DNA of 64,000 bases from JBMOKU01 sp049324315 (GTDB taxonomy: Bacteria; Bacillota; Clostridia; Peptostreptococcales; Thermotaleaceae), in assembly GCA_049324315.1 (NCBI GenBank), contig JBMOKU010000041.1, positions 1 to 64,000 on the forward strand. Reading direction: 5' to 3'. This document shows positions 52,504-60,754 of this stretch, piece by piece; the first letter of the stretch is position 1, and each line of letters begins with the position of its first letter. Made by a program: the position numbers and the translations under genes. The notes under the pieces were generated by a model. That model did no database searches, had not been told where the DNA came from, and worked only from the letters and a program-made list of their open reading frames with translations.

Positions 52504-53796
52504 CTAGTGAATCGAAACAAGAATATTGTCATTATCCAAATTTTTCAAGAACTGAGCAATGGTGTCTTTATATATTTGATTGTTTCGAATATTAATGATT
52601 TTTAATTCCTCTCCAATGACTTGGATGATCTCTCGAATGTTTCGATAGTTTGCATTTTGTATATGTTTTTTCATATTTTCCTCGTTGGCATCAGACTCAA
52701 CGATGAATCCTCTATCTCTCAGCTTTTCAGCTAAACTCATTCCCTTCTCTCTATTTCCTTCTGGATACAACACCAAATAATCCGTATAACAGCGGTACTC
52801 TTTGTTCAAATTCTTCATTCTCAACACCTCCATAATTTCATCAATATTTAATCCAAAACCTGTTGCCGGCATATAATAGCCATATTGTTTTGTCAGATTG
52901 TCATACCTTCCACCGCTAAGTATCGGTTTTCCAAAGTTATTAATATATCCTTTAAATATAACACCCGTATAATAGTCCATATGATGGATTAGACCTAAAT
53001 CAATTGAAATGTACTGCTCATAACCATAATTTTTAAGTATAATGTATACATCTCGCAAATTATCGATTGCTTCTATCATGTCTTGATTGCAGGCCATCTT
53101 TCGGGCTTGATGGATGACTTCTTCAGGCTTCCCGTATAGATAAGGCATTTCAAAAATAATTTCTTTAAGTCTTGCAGGAATCTTACCATGCTTTAAATAG
53201 CTTTTTAATTCACCAAAGTTCTTGCATTCTATAAGACTTCTTATCTTGTTTTGTTCTTCCTTGCTAATTCCTAATTCATTGATCAAACCTTTAAAATATC
53301 TGGCTTGACCTAAGTCAATTTGAAAATCCTTAAATCCAAAATTCAGCAAACTCTTGATCCCCACTGCAACCGCTTCAGCATCTGCATCCGGTTTCTCATT
53401 CCCTAAATATTCAATCCCTGCCTGTGTGAATTCTTTTTTAAGACCGCTTTGTTCCTCATTGATTCGAAATATATTGGTTACATAGGAAAACTTTAGATAA
53501 CCGGTACAATTTCTGTAATTAGCAGCCACCATTCGGGCTATAGGTGTAGTTACATCTGGTCTTAATACGAGAATTTTTCCGTTGCCATCAATAAATTTGA
53601 ACATTTCATCTCTTTGAACAGATCCTTCTACACTGGTAAACAGATCATAGTATTCAAAGGTTGGCGTCTGGACCTGTCTATATCCATAGGTCTTCATTGT
53701 ATTCTTTACGCTGGTAATGATATTTTCTTTCATTTCAAATTCACTGCAGTGGGTATCTGCTACGCCTTCAGGGATGTAACTTGTCAATTTCAACAA
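52504..53796 (-). CDS. hisZ: ATP phosphoribosyltransferase regulatory subunit
   Basis: HisZ is a class II histidyl-tRNA synthetase paralogue that activates short HisG. The 430-residue protein has the paralogue core (GYRQVQTPTFEYYDLF, LRPDVTTPIARMVAANYR near 78) and ILSGGRYDNLTKQYG near 295. It is the first gene of the his operon. The start is TTG at 53796 or 53793, both after AGGGAGG. It could not be charging tRNA: the aminoacyl tRNA-binding C-terminal domain looks divergent, though this is not proved here. Confidence 0.92.
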   Translation of the reverse strand: MLKLTSYIPEGVADTHCSEFEMKENIITSVKNTMKTYGYRQVQTPTFEYYDLFTSVEGSVQRDEMFKFIDGNGKILVLRPDVTTPIARMVAANYRNCTGYLKFSYVTNIFRINEEQSGLKKEFTQAGIEYLGNEKPDADAEAVAVGIKSLLNFGFKDFQIDLGQARYFKGLINELGISKEEQNKIRSLIECKNFGELKSYLKHGKIPARLKEIIFEMPYLYGKPEEVIHQARKMACNQDMIEAIDNLRDVYIILKNYGYEQYISIDLGLIHHMDYYTGVIFKGYINNFGKPILSGGRYDNLTKQYGYYMPATGFGLNIDEIMEVLRMKNLNKEYRCYTDYLVLYPEGNREKGMSLAEKLRDRGFIVESDANEENMKKHIQNANYRNIREIIQVIGEELKIINIRNNQIYKDTIAQFLKNLDNDNILVSIH

Positions 53797-53856
53797 TTAC
53801 CTCCCTCCTTTCACTTTAATGATTTATCACTTTATCACGCTAAAGTTTATAGTATA

Positions 53857-53885
53857 ATTTTAATCGCATCTTTAAGCAAAGTCAA
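53857..53885 (-). promoter_or_regulatory. Sigma-A-type promoter of the his operon
   Basis: On the minus strand TTGACT (53885-53880) and TAAAAT (53862-53857) are separated by 17 bases. The distance to the hisZ start is about 60 bases. No T-box leader or histidine-rich leader peptide is visible. Confidence 0.7.
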
Positions 53886-53943
53886 TCCTATTTTTCTATT
53901 TTTTAAAGATATTTCTTGACCTATCCCTTTTCACTAATTGCAA

Positions 53944-53977
53944 GAAAAAATATGAGGATGCATATATATGCATCCTC
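53944..53977 (-). terminator. Terminator after the zinc-ribbon protein
   Basis: GAGGATGCATAT and ATATGCATCCTC (53954-53977) form a perfect palindrome, followed on the minus strand by ATATTTTTTC. Confidence 0.8.
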
Positions 53978-53981
53978 TCTC

Positions 53982-54224
53982 TTACATCGTAACACGGTCT
54001 ATCGATATTCGTTTATCATGGTTGCAATGTGTACATTTGAATAGATGAACACACTGATAAGATGGTGCTCCATCCAGCCGTTGGGTAATATCCATGGGAA
54101 GATATGGACTGTAATCATCAAAAAAATCTTGGATTGTCCCTACGTTCTCCATTTGTTTTCCACATTCCGGACATTTAAATAAATAAGCTACCATTGCATT
54201 GCATAACGGACATACATATTCCAT
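53982..54224 (-). CDS. Zinc-ribbon protein of unknown function, 80 aa
   Basis: Four CxxC-type pairs are present: CPLC (5-8), CPEC (18-21), then C58 and CTHC near 64-67, which suggests two zinc-binding knuckles. The middle (DFFDDYSPYLPMD) is acidic. It starts at ATG 54224 with a GGAGG-type site. It is upstream of the his promoter on the same strand, but has its own terminator. I recognise no named family. Confidence 0.75.
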   Translation of the reverse strand: MEYVCPLCNAMVAYLFKCPECGKQMENVGTIQDFFDDYSPYLPMDITQRLDGAPSYQCVHLFKCTHCNHDKRISIDRVTM

Positions 54225-54349
54225 GTCTGCGCCTCCATTTCTTATGTCAATACTAATATTTTAGGCGGTTCTGCAGAAAACATTCATGAAATATGATAAT
54301 TTCATCATCAAGGTAATTCATCCATTATAGATATACGCTTTCAAAATCT

Positions 54350-54530
54350 AATTTATAAGGGAATATATCGCTATTCCAGAAGTTTTGCTATTAGCGTTCG
54401 GTTCACGATACACGGTGCACGTTGTTCGATATAGAGGTCAATCTTAAAGGTCTTTTTTGGTATCGTGTATCGCGCAACACGTATCGAGGTATAAGATTAA
54501 AACTTCATTCGTTATAAGATTCCCTTTATT
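54350..54530. repeat. Palindromic repeat region (CGATACACG motif)
   Basis: The 329-base gap at 54225-54553 holds a structured repeat. ATAAGGGAAT (54355-54364) and ATTCCCTTTAT (54519-54529) form outer near-inverse ends. Inside, CGATACACG (54405-54413) is mirrored by CGTGTATCG (54464-54472), with related GTTG/CAAC and TATCG words nearby. No ORF or promoter was seen. A mobile repeat remnant is the best explanation. Confidence 0.45.
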
Positions 54531-54553
54531 TGTTAAGTTTCAGCGGCGTAAAT

Positions 54554-55117
54554 CTATAGCTTATACGTGTGGATGGTTTTCCTTTCTGGGTCTAATAAGG
54601 GAAACCATAGCTGTAATTCATCAATCATAGAATGCTCTTGAAATTTCATATCCTTTACCTCATCCCACGCCATCATACTCTCTTCCTCACTCCATTGCCT
54701 GCCGTGTATACCGGCTACACTGATATGAAAAATAATCTCATCTTCATGATATTCTCTAACCAAAAATTTCTTTTCCATCATTTGTCGATGAATCAATTCA
54801 AATACATTCTTTAGCTCCTTCGTTTTTACAATATGAATGGTTATACAATTGAAAGGCGCTGGTATGTAGCTAAACCCATTGGTAATGATTTCAAAAGGAC
54901 CAACTTTTTTTAAAATCTGCTGTAAGCTTTCTTTTATTTTCTCAATGTCATCTTCTCTGTCATAATAAAAAGCGTCTATTGTTAAATGAATTTCTGGTAC
55001 TTCTACTTCGCCTAGATTATATTTTTCCCATAAATATTTTTGTATTTTCTGACCGCAGTACAATAATCTTCCCTTCGGAATCGCCACAAGATACAGCAGA
55101 TTATTTTTTACATCCAT
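54554..55117 (-). CDS. 2H phosphoesterase (2'-5' RNA ligase-like) protein
   Basis: This 187-residue protein has the two histidine motifs of the 2H superfamily: HLT at 44-46 and HIS near 129-131, in the expected fold-duplicated arrangement. Family members act on 2',3'-cyclic or 2'-5' phosphodiester bonds in RNA. The substrate here is unknown. The N-terminus LYLVAIPKGRLL and C-terminal WFPLLDPERKTIHTYKL are typical beta-strand flanks. It is a single gene, next to the repeat at 54350-54530. Confidence 0.82.
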   Translation of the reverse strand: MDVKNNLLYLVAIPKGRLLYCGQKIQKYLWEKYNLGEVEVPEIHLTIDAFYYDREDDIEKIKESLQQILKKVGPFEIITNGFSYIPAPFNCITIHIVKTKELKNVFELIHRQMMEKKFLVREYHEDEIIFHISVAGIHGRQWSEEESMMAWDEVKDMKFQEHSMIDELQLWFPLLDPERKTIHTYKL

Positions 55118-55295
55118 AAAAATCCTCCATTAAAGCAGTTTTATTCTTATCATGCACTGATATTTGTCTTTTACATGCATCTATATACCCACAATTTAAC
55201 ATATTCTTAACACTTTACTAACGCCTAAATAATCAAAAGCTATCAAATCCCATCTACAATTAGAAAGGAAGTAGTAAACTTAAGGAGGAAAAACG

Positions 55296-57239
55296 ATGAG
55301 TGATGAGATTAAGCCGAAATTTGTTAAAATAACACGTAGAAAAATAAATAAACTAAGTAGCAAGACTTTCTTTTCCGCTATCTTTGATAGGCTCCGTTCT
55401 CTCAAATTCACAGTAATACTGCCGAAAAGTCAGAAATCCATAAAAAACTCATTGGCTAGAATTTCTTTTATTTCTATAGTCGAAAAATTCCGTATTTTAA
55501 AATCTACATTCATGATAACAAAAAAGTCAAATGATGTCCAAAAATCTTCATCTGAATCTACATCAGCAGCAAACAGATTATTAGCGGTTCGATCTAAAAA
55601 TACAACGATACATAAAAAAATCCTAAATGCTTTTATATCTATTATTGTACTAATTCTCATCGTTTCTGCAATCGCAAATGTTGCCCTCAGCTTTTCGAAC
55701 AATAACCTAAAAAAGGTACAAGGGATTATTGAAAATCAGCTGATGCTGTCCTCAAAGATTCAGGTTGCCAGTTTGCAGCTTAGTACCATTTTCCAGGGCT
55801 ATCTTGCCAAACATCACTCGATTGCAGATATTGAGAAAAAGCTAGCTGAAATTGATGAAATAACGCAGCTATTCAATGAGTCCATATCTATGGATAAAGA
55901 TGATAAAAAAATTCAAGAAATTCAGAAAGAAATCAAAAACTTTCAGGATATATATCTGAGATTGGATGAATTTGCAGAAAAGCTTCCAAATGTCTACGCA
56001 GACCGTTCACAAGCCACCAATGACACCGTCGTACTGCTTTCATTAGACAGGATCGAGAAATTGATCGATTCTTCAGCATTATTGAACAAATACACAATAG
56101 AATATGCAGCACCGTTGTTTCAGAAAATTGAAAAACAAAACAAATTCTATTCCATATTGTCTATTATGGTCGCATGTGGCGCTACGCTTATTGCCCTATA
56201 CTTTATCATAACAATTTACCGCAGTGTGATCACATTTAGAGATCATATTAATCATTTGACAAAAGAGTTAGTCCAAGAAACAGATGAGGTATTAAATATC
56301 TCGTCAAATGTTAAGGACGATGCCAGTCACTCTAGCCAATACTTGATGAATCTATCAAGTGATATTGAGGTTTTGGTTAGCGGGACCCACGAAATTGCCG
56401 CATGTATTACTGAAGTCAGCGGGGGTATTTATCAAGTTAGCGACTTAAACAACAGTCTTTCCGCTTCAACTGAAAATGCTATCGAATTTGTACATAAAAC
56501 ACAGAATGATATTCATATTTTCAGCAATAGATTAGATGCCAACTTAACAAAGGTTGCAGAGATTATCACAAAGTTAAGGGAAAGCTTGAATGAGATAACT
56601 AGTGCTTCCAATGAAGTACTGCTGCTTTCCACTAAGGTCGGAAACATTAAGAATATTGTCACAACCATCGCTAACATTTCAAAGCAAACAAATCTTCTGG
56701 CATTAAATGCTTCTATCGAAGCTGCCCGTGCAGGAGAATACGGAAGAGGATTTACAGTGGTGGCAGACGAAATCAGAAATCTGGCGGATCAGTCAGCCGC
56801 TAATACCCGTGAGATTGAACGCATCATTAAAGAATTAATTTCCTTCACGTCGTTTACTGTAGAAAAGCTTAATACCAGTACCACCACTGCAATTACAGCT
56901 GTTGGTGAAACCCAAAAAATAACCGATATCTTTGATGAAGTAAGCGGACTATTTTCTTCCATTGTCAGTGATATCAACAACATTCAGAATCTGACAGATT
57001 TGGTTTCTGATAATTCCTCAAAAACAAATCATCAAACAGAAAATATTAAGGAATATTCTCAAAGCATCGAGGCAAAAACACAACAATTCCTGTCATCTAT
57101 ACAGCAGTTTGCTACAATTGTTGTGGATGTAACCAATAGTACAAAACACTCATTGGAAGGCGTGAATAATCAGTTTGCGTTAATCCAAGGGCAGAAAGAA
57201 AATATTGAAAATATTTATCAAACCGTTAAGCATCTTTAA
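55296..57239 (+). CDS. Methyl-accepting chemotaxis protein with basic N-terminal tail
   Basis: The 647-residue receptor has a Lys/Ser-rich cytoplasmic region of about 105 residues, an unusually long extension for a chemoreceptor, then a first membrane segment (109-133), a helical extracellular sensor (about 134-282), a second membrane segment (283-307), a HAMP-like region and a signalling domain ending with the tip QTNLLALNASIEAARAGE near 463-480. The tip is canonical, so it should bind CheW and CheA. No C-terminal methyltransferase-docking pentapeptide is seen. The solitary cheW is 35 kb away. Confidence 0.88.
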   Translation: MSDEIKPKFVKITRRKINKLSSKTFFSAIFDRLRSLKFTVILPKSQKSIKNSLARISFISIVEKFRILKSTFMITKKSNDVQKSSSESTSAANRLLAVRSKNTTIHKKILNAFISIIVLILIVSAIANVALSFSNNNLKKVQGIIENQLMLSSKIQVASLQLSTIFQGYLAKHHSIADIEKKLAEIDEITQLFNESISMDKDDKKIQEIQKEIKNFQDIYLRLDEFAEKLPNVYADRSQATNDTVVLLSLDRIEKLIDSSALLNKYTIEYAAPLFQKIEKQNKFYSILSIMVACGATLIALYFIITIYRSVITFRDHINHLTKELVQETDEVLNISSNVKDDASHSSQYLMNLSSDIEVLVSGTHEIAACITEVSGGIYQVSDLNNSLSASTENAIEFVHKTQNDIHIFSNRLDANLTKVAEIITKLRESLNEITSASNEVLLLSTKVGNIKNIVTTIANISKQTNLLALNASIEAARAGEYGRGFTVVADEIRNLADQSAANTREIERIIKELISFTSFTVEKLNTSTTTAITAVGETQKITDIFDEVSGLFSSIVSDINNIQNLTDLVSDNSSKTNHQTENIKEYSQSIEAKTQQFLSSIQQFATIVVDVTNSTKHSLEGVNNQFALIQGQKENIENIYQTVKHL

Positions 57240-57268
57240 GCGAAGGCCAAAACAAAGCCTTCGCTTTT
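57238..57268 (+). terminator. Terminator after the chemoreceptor gene
   Basis: AAGCGAAGGC (57238-57247) pairs with GCCTTCGCTT (57257-57266), followed by TTTG. The stop codon is in the upstream arm. Confidence 0.8.
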
Positions 57269-57387
57269 TGTATTATTCTAAGATTTCATTTTACATCAAT
57301 CTATTTTTCCAACTAGAATAAGTAATAGAAGGATTATATAAAGAATACTTATTATAAAGGTACAACACTTTATAAGAAGGTGGAAAT

Positions 57388-58932
57388 TTGAAGAAAAAAT
57401 CGTTTCTATTCGGCACGCTGATTCTTATCATTGTCAATTTTATCGTTCGGTTTCTTGGCTTTGCTTATAAAATATTACTTTCTCGAATGATTGGTGCAGA
57501 AGCTATTGGTCTTTTTCACTTAGTCTTTCCCGTCCTTATGACTTGCATAACATTTACCACCGCCGGTATTCCTGTTGCTGTATCCAAATTAGTGGCCAAG
57601 AATATTTCTTTAGGAAATAAACGGGGCTGCAATAAAATATTATTCCTTTCACTGCTCTTTGGGGTTATAATATGTGCACTACTATCTTTTTCTTTATTAT
57701 ATTTTGCCAGCTTCATTAGCACTTCTATCATTAAAAATACAGATACATACTATAGTATCATTGCCCTTATTCCCGCAATTTTTCTTATCACCCTATCATC
57801 GATTTTCCGAGGTTATTATTATGGCATTCAGGACGTGGCCACAGCTGGGACATCCCAAATAATGGAGCAGTTCGTCCGAATCATTTTTGTGCTCGGCTTT
57901 TTGTCACTGTTGCAGTCACTGGAACCTAAATATGCAGCCGTTATCGCTGTCATAGGCATTTCACTTGGCGAACTAACGGGATTTTTATGGCTTTTATTCA
58001 GGTTTAAGTTTGGTGAAGCCTTACACCTGCGAAAGACTTATTTTGTTTTAAGAGAAGGCAGTTTAAAAATATTAGCATCTGTCATATTAATTGCCGTGCC
58101 AATTACCACATCCAGACTGATAGGCGTTATGATGCAAACAGTTAATGCTGTTTTGATTCCCCAGAAACTAGAACAGGCCGGTTACTCATCCCAGCAAGCT
58201 ATCGCTGCTTTCGGAAAGCTGTCTGGGATGGCCATGCCCTTACTTTTTCTTCCGTTTATTGTGACGTCAGCTTTAGTTGTCAATATTATACCGTCCTTAT
58301 CCGAAGAAATAGCTGTAAAGAACTGGACTTCTATAGGCTTAAAATCCAGTATCGCAATACGCATGACACTTCTTATTTCTATCCCGCTCTCAGCAGTTTT
58401 TATTTTCTTTGCAGCGCCTATTTGCGATCTTATTTATAATGAACCTGAGGTTGGCATGTATTTATCGTTGCTTTCCTTTTCCGTAATATTTTTGAGTCTA
58501 CAGCATACTTTATCCGGTATCTTACATGGTATCGGCAAAGAAGTCCGGGCAACCGCCAACTATCTCATTGGCATGAGCCTTCAACTGTTCTGTACCTTAT
58601 ACCTTGTACCAAATCCCTCTTTTGGTGTCAATGGATTTATCCTTGGCTTTATTCTTGCGACAATTACCATAAGTTTGCTCAATCTCTTCACCCTTACACG
58701 GTGCATAAAAATTCGCATTGACTTAACAAATGCTGTAATAAAGCCCATAATGGCAACCATCATCATGATCCTATTTATCGTAAACAGCCATGCACTTCTT
58801 GTACGTAACGTCAGTAGAGCATCTGCCCTTCTTCTTAGCATGGGTATCGGTTTTTTCACTTATATCATTATAATCCTGTTAACAGGCTGTTTACGTATAA
58901 AAACCCTCCAATATATTTTACGAAGACAATAA
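57388..58932 (+). CDS. spoVB: Stage V sporulation protein B-type lipid flippase
   Basis: This 514-residue protein has about 14 membrane segments and belongs to the MATE/MOP polysaccharide-flippase superfamily. Typical stretches are GFAYKILLSRMIGAEAIGLFHLVFP near 20-44 and GYSSQQAIAAFGKLSGMAMPLL near 260. SpoVB is needed for spore cortex precursor export; related YtgP/MurJ-like proteins flip lipid II in vegetative cells, which is the alternative. Start TTG at 57388 follows AGAAGGTGG. Confidence 0.85.
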   Translation: MKKKSFLFGTLILIIVNFIVRFLGFAYKILLSRMIGAEAIGLFHLVFPVLMTCITFTTAGIPVAVSKLVAKNISLGNKRGCNKILFLSLLFGVIICALLSFSLLYFASFISTSIIKNTDTYYSIIALIPAIFLITLSSIFRGYYYGIQDVATAGTSQIMEQFVRIIFVLGFLSLLQSLEPKYAAVIAVIGISLGELTGFLWLLFRFKFGEALHLRKTYFVLREGSLKILASVILIAVPITTSRLIGVMMQTVNAVLIPQKLEQAGYSSQQAIAAFGKLSGMAMPLLFLPFIVTSALVVNIIPSLSEEIAVKNWTSIGLKSSIAIRMTLLISIPLSAVFIFFAAPICDLIYNEPEVGMYLSLLSFSVIFLSLQHTLSGILHGIGKEVRATANYLIGMSLQLFCTLYLVPNPSFGVNGFILGFILATITISLLNLFTLTRCIKIRIDLTNAVIKPIMATIIMILFIVNSHALLVRNVSRASALLLSMGIGFFTYIIIILLTGCLRIKTLQYILRRQ

Positions 58933-58975
58933 AAGCACTTTCTTAGGCAAAAATGCCTCAAAAAGTGCTTTTATC
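58930..58975 (+). terminator. Terminator after spoVB
   Basis: AAAAGCACTTT and AAAGTGCTTTT (58931-58972) pair with an inner GGCA/TGCC hairpin, so the structure is a double stem. Confidence 0.75.
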
Positions 58976-59025
58976 AGGTCTTTATACTCCAAGCATTCAC
59001 TAAAAAAAGAAACAAATGATTGCTT

Positions 59026-60249
59026 CTAAATCCGTTCATTAATAGCATATAATAAAATTCCAAAGGGTACAACACCGTAGTACTGCTGGTTCTTTGTTAC
59101 AACAATATAGTCATATACATTGTCTTCTCTTCTTGAAAGTGCTTTTCTGCAGGTCTCTTTCACAGACGTCTCATAGTCTAATACTAAAATATTTTTTTCC
59201 ATTATACGCTCAATTTTATCTTGTATAAAAAATGTATTATTTTTGTTCTTTTCAATATGTAGATTCAGTTTTTGCTTCATCACAATGCCAATAGGTATAT
59301 TGCCGCCGTCAACAATAGCCAGCCCCTGCAGATTATATTTATCGTTTAAAGCTTGACATATGGAAAAAATGTTTGCATCACTGGTAAATACTTTATCTTG
59401 CCTTGCAATTTCACCAATGGAAATCTCATTTGTATGTCTCGTTTTAGAAATGTATTTCAGTGTATTTCTATCGATGATCATCTGCTTCGTTGACGGCACA
59501 AGATCTACAAAGCCCTCAACGGGTTTTTGTAAAAAGTAGCCTTGACCGTAATGGACACCTATATCAATGAGTCTATTTAGTTCGTCTACTGTCTCAATCC
59601 CCTCTGCAATCAGCTTCATATTCGTTATATGGGCGAAATGACAGAAGGTTTTTATCAGTTCCTGTTTGATCATATCTTTATCAATATCTCGTATCAATTC
59701 CATATCAATTTTTATATACTGAGGGTGAGTCTCCGTCAACAATCTGAGCCCGGAATAGCCTGCACCGGTATCATCAATGGCAATTTTATATCCCTGACTT
59801 ATATAATTGTCAATCGTTTTTCGAAAGCTTTTAAAATCACGAACAGCAGTTTTTTCTGTAATCTCGAAGATAATATTTGTAGGACTAATCCCATATTGGG
59901 CTAAATACTCTTTTGTAGAACCTTTCTCAAATCGAGTATCATTGATAATCTCAGGGTTTACATTTATAAATAACAGTCTTCCCTTTGGCAATTCTCTCGC
60001 ATTTTCTAATGCTATTTTTCTACATAATAATTCCAAATCCCATAGTTTATTCTTTTTTTCCGCGAAATCAAAAAGATTTGCCGGAGATTCAAAATCGGAA
60101 TGTTTCGGTCCCCTGCTTAAAGCCTCATAGCCTAAAGATTGTCCATCTTCAAGAGAAATAATCGGCTGATACACGGTTCTAATTCGTTGATATTTTAATA
60201 TATCATAAAACTCTTCTTCAGAGGAATTGTTTTTAAGTGCCAGATCCAT
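59026..60249 (-). CDS. EAL-CBS domain protein, predicted cyclic-di-GMP phosphodiesterase
   Basis: This 407-residue protein has an EAL domain (about 25-255) followed by a CBS pair (about 275-400). The catalytic motifs appear intact: YEALSR, NVNPEI, FEITE, IDDTGAG, KIDMEL, AEGIE and QGYFLQKPV. CBS domains usually bind adenosine nucleotides and could gate activity. The ATG at 60249 has AAGGAAGGG upstream; an in-frame start at 60303 is less supported. With the GGDEF and HD-GYP proteins in this window it forms part of the cyclic-di-GMP network. Confidence 0.9.
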   Translation of the reverse strand: MDLALKNNSSEEEFYDILKYQRIRTVYQPIISLEDGQSLGYEALSRGPKHSDFESPANLFDFAEKKNKLWDLELLCRKIALENARELPKGRLLFINVNPEIINDTRFEKGSTKEYLAQYGISPTNIIFEITEKTAVRDFKSFRKTIDNYISQGYKIAIDDTGAGYSGLRLLTETHPQYIKIDMELIRDIDKDMIKQELIKTFCHFAHITNMKLIAEGIETVDELNRLIDIGVHYGQGYFLQKPVEGFVDLVPSTKQMIIDRNTLKYISKTRHTNEISIGEIARQDKVFTSDANIFSICQALNDKYNLQGLAIVDGGNIPIGIVMKQKLNLHIEKNKNNTFFIQDKIERIMEKNILVLDYETSVKETCRKALSRREDNVYDYIVVTKNQQYYGVVPFGILLYAINERI

Positions 60250-60387
60250 AATACCCTTCCTTTTCTGCTTGATAATACAAGTATAATCGATATATATCGA
60301 CATATTATTATGACTTTGTTAAATAATGGTTAAGTAAATAGCACAAATTTTTAACAGCACCATAACAAATCGGTCTATCGGGTACTT

Positions 60388-60472
60388 TATAATAGAAGTA
60401 ATTCTATATGTGTGTATGGATTTGCAATAGAACATGTTCCCTTGGTGGTCATTATATGGCCTCTCTTTTTTT
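60388..60472 (+). ncRNA. Candidate small RNA, convergent with 6S RNA
   Basis: On the plus strand TATAAT (60388-60393) is followed about 50 bases later by a hairpin (60444-60463, GGTGGTCAT/ATGGCCTC with G-U pairs) and TCTTTTTTT. No plus-strand gene precedes this terminator. A transcript of about 70 bases ending here would meet the 3' end of the 6S RNA. The -35 box is weak, so this is tentative. Confidence 0.35.
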
Positions 60473-60479
60473 GCAAAAA

Positions 60480-60662
60480 AAAAGAAACCCCAGAATGCCG
60501 TCCGCCTATAAATTCACACCCGCGGCTCACCTAGGTGGGTGCCCTATCTTATGTTTTTGAAGTCCACACAATGGAGGCATTTCATACGCATAGGAACACG
60601 AGCTCCCGGATGTTTTCTGTAGGTTGAATTTTAGGTTTAAACGTACATTCCAGGCGTTTGTT
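60480..60662 (-). ncRNA. ssrS: 6S RNA
   Basis: On the minus strand the region starts after TATAAT (60675-60670) and folds into one long rod. The closing stem pairs CCTGGAATG (60654-60646) with CATTCTGGG (60496-60488), with G-U pairs. An inner part contains ATGCCTCCATTGTG and the GGGCACCCACCT segment that I recall as conserved in clostridial 6S RNAs. A T-tract follows the closing stem. 6S RNA binds housekeeping RNA polymerase holoenzyme. The family match is from memory. Confidence 0.72.
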
Positions 60663-60754
60663 ATTTTTTATTATACACCATTTCACTGGATTTTAAAAGT
60701 GTAGAAATCTAGCTCTTTTCTCTATTATATCCAATAATTCTATTTATTTTCATC

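Noticed and set aside
53797..53981. T-box or histidine leader upstream of hisZ
   Set aside because: The leader is about 50 bases, too short for a T-box, and no run of His codons is present.
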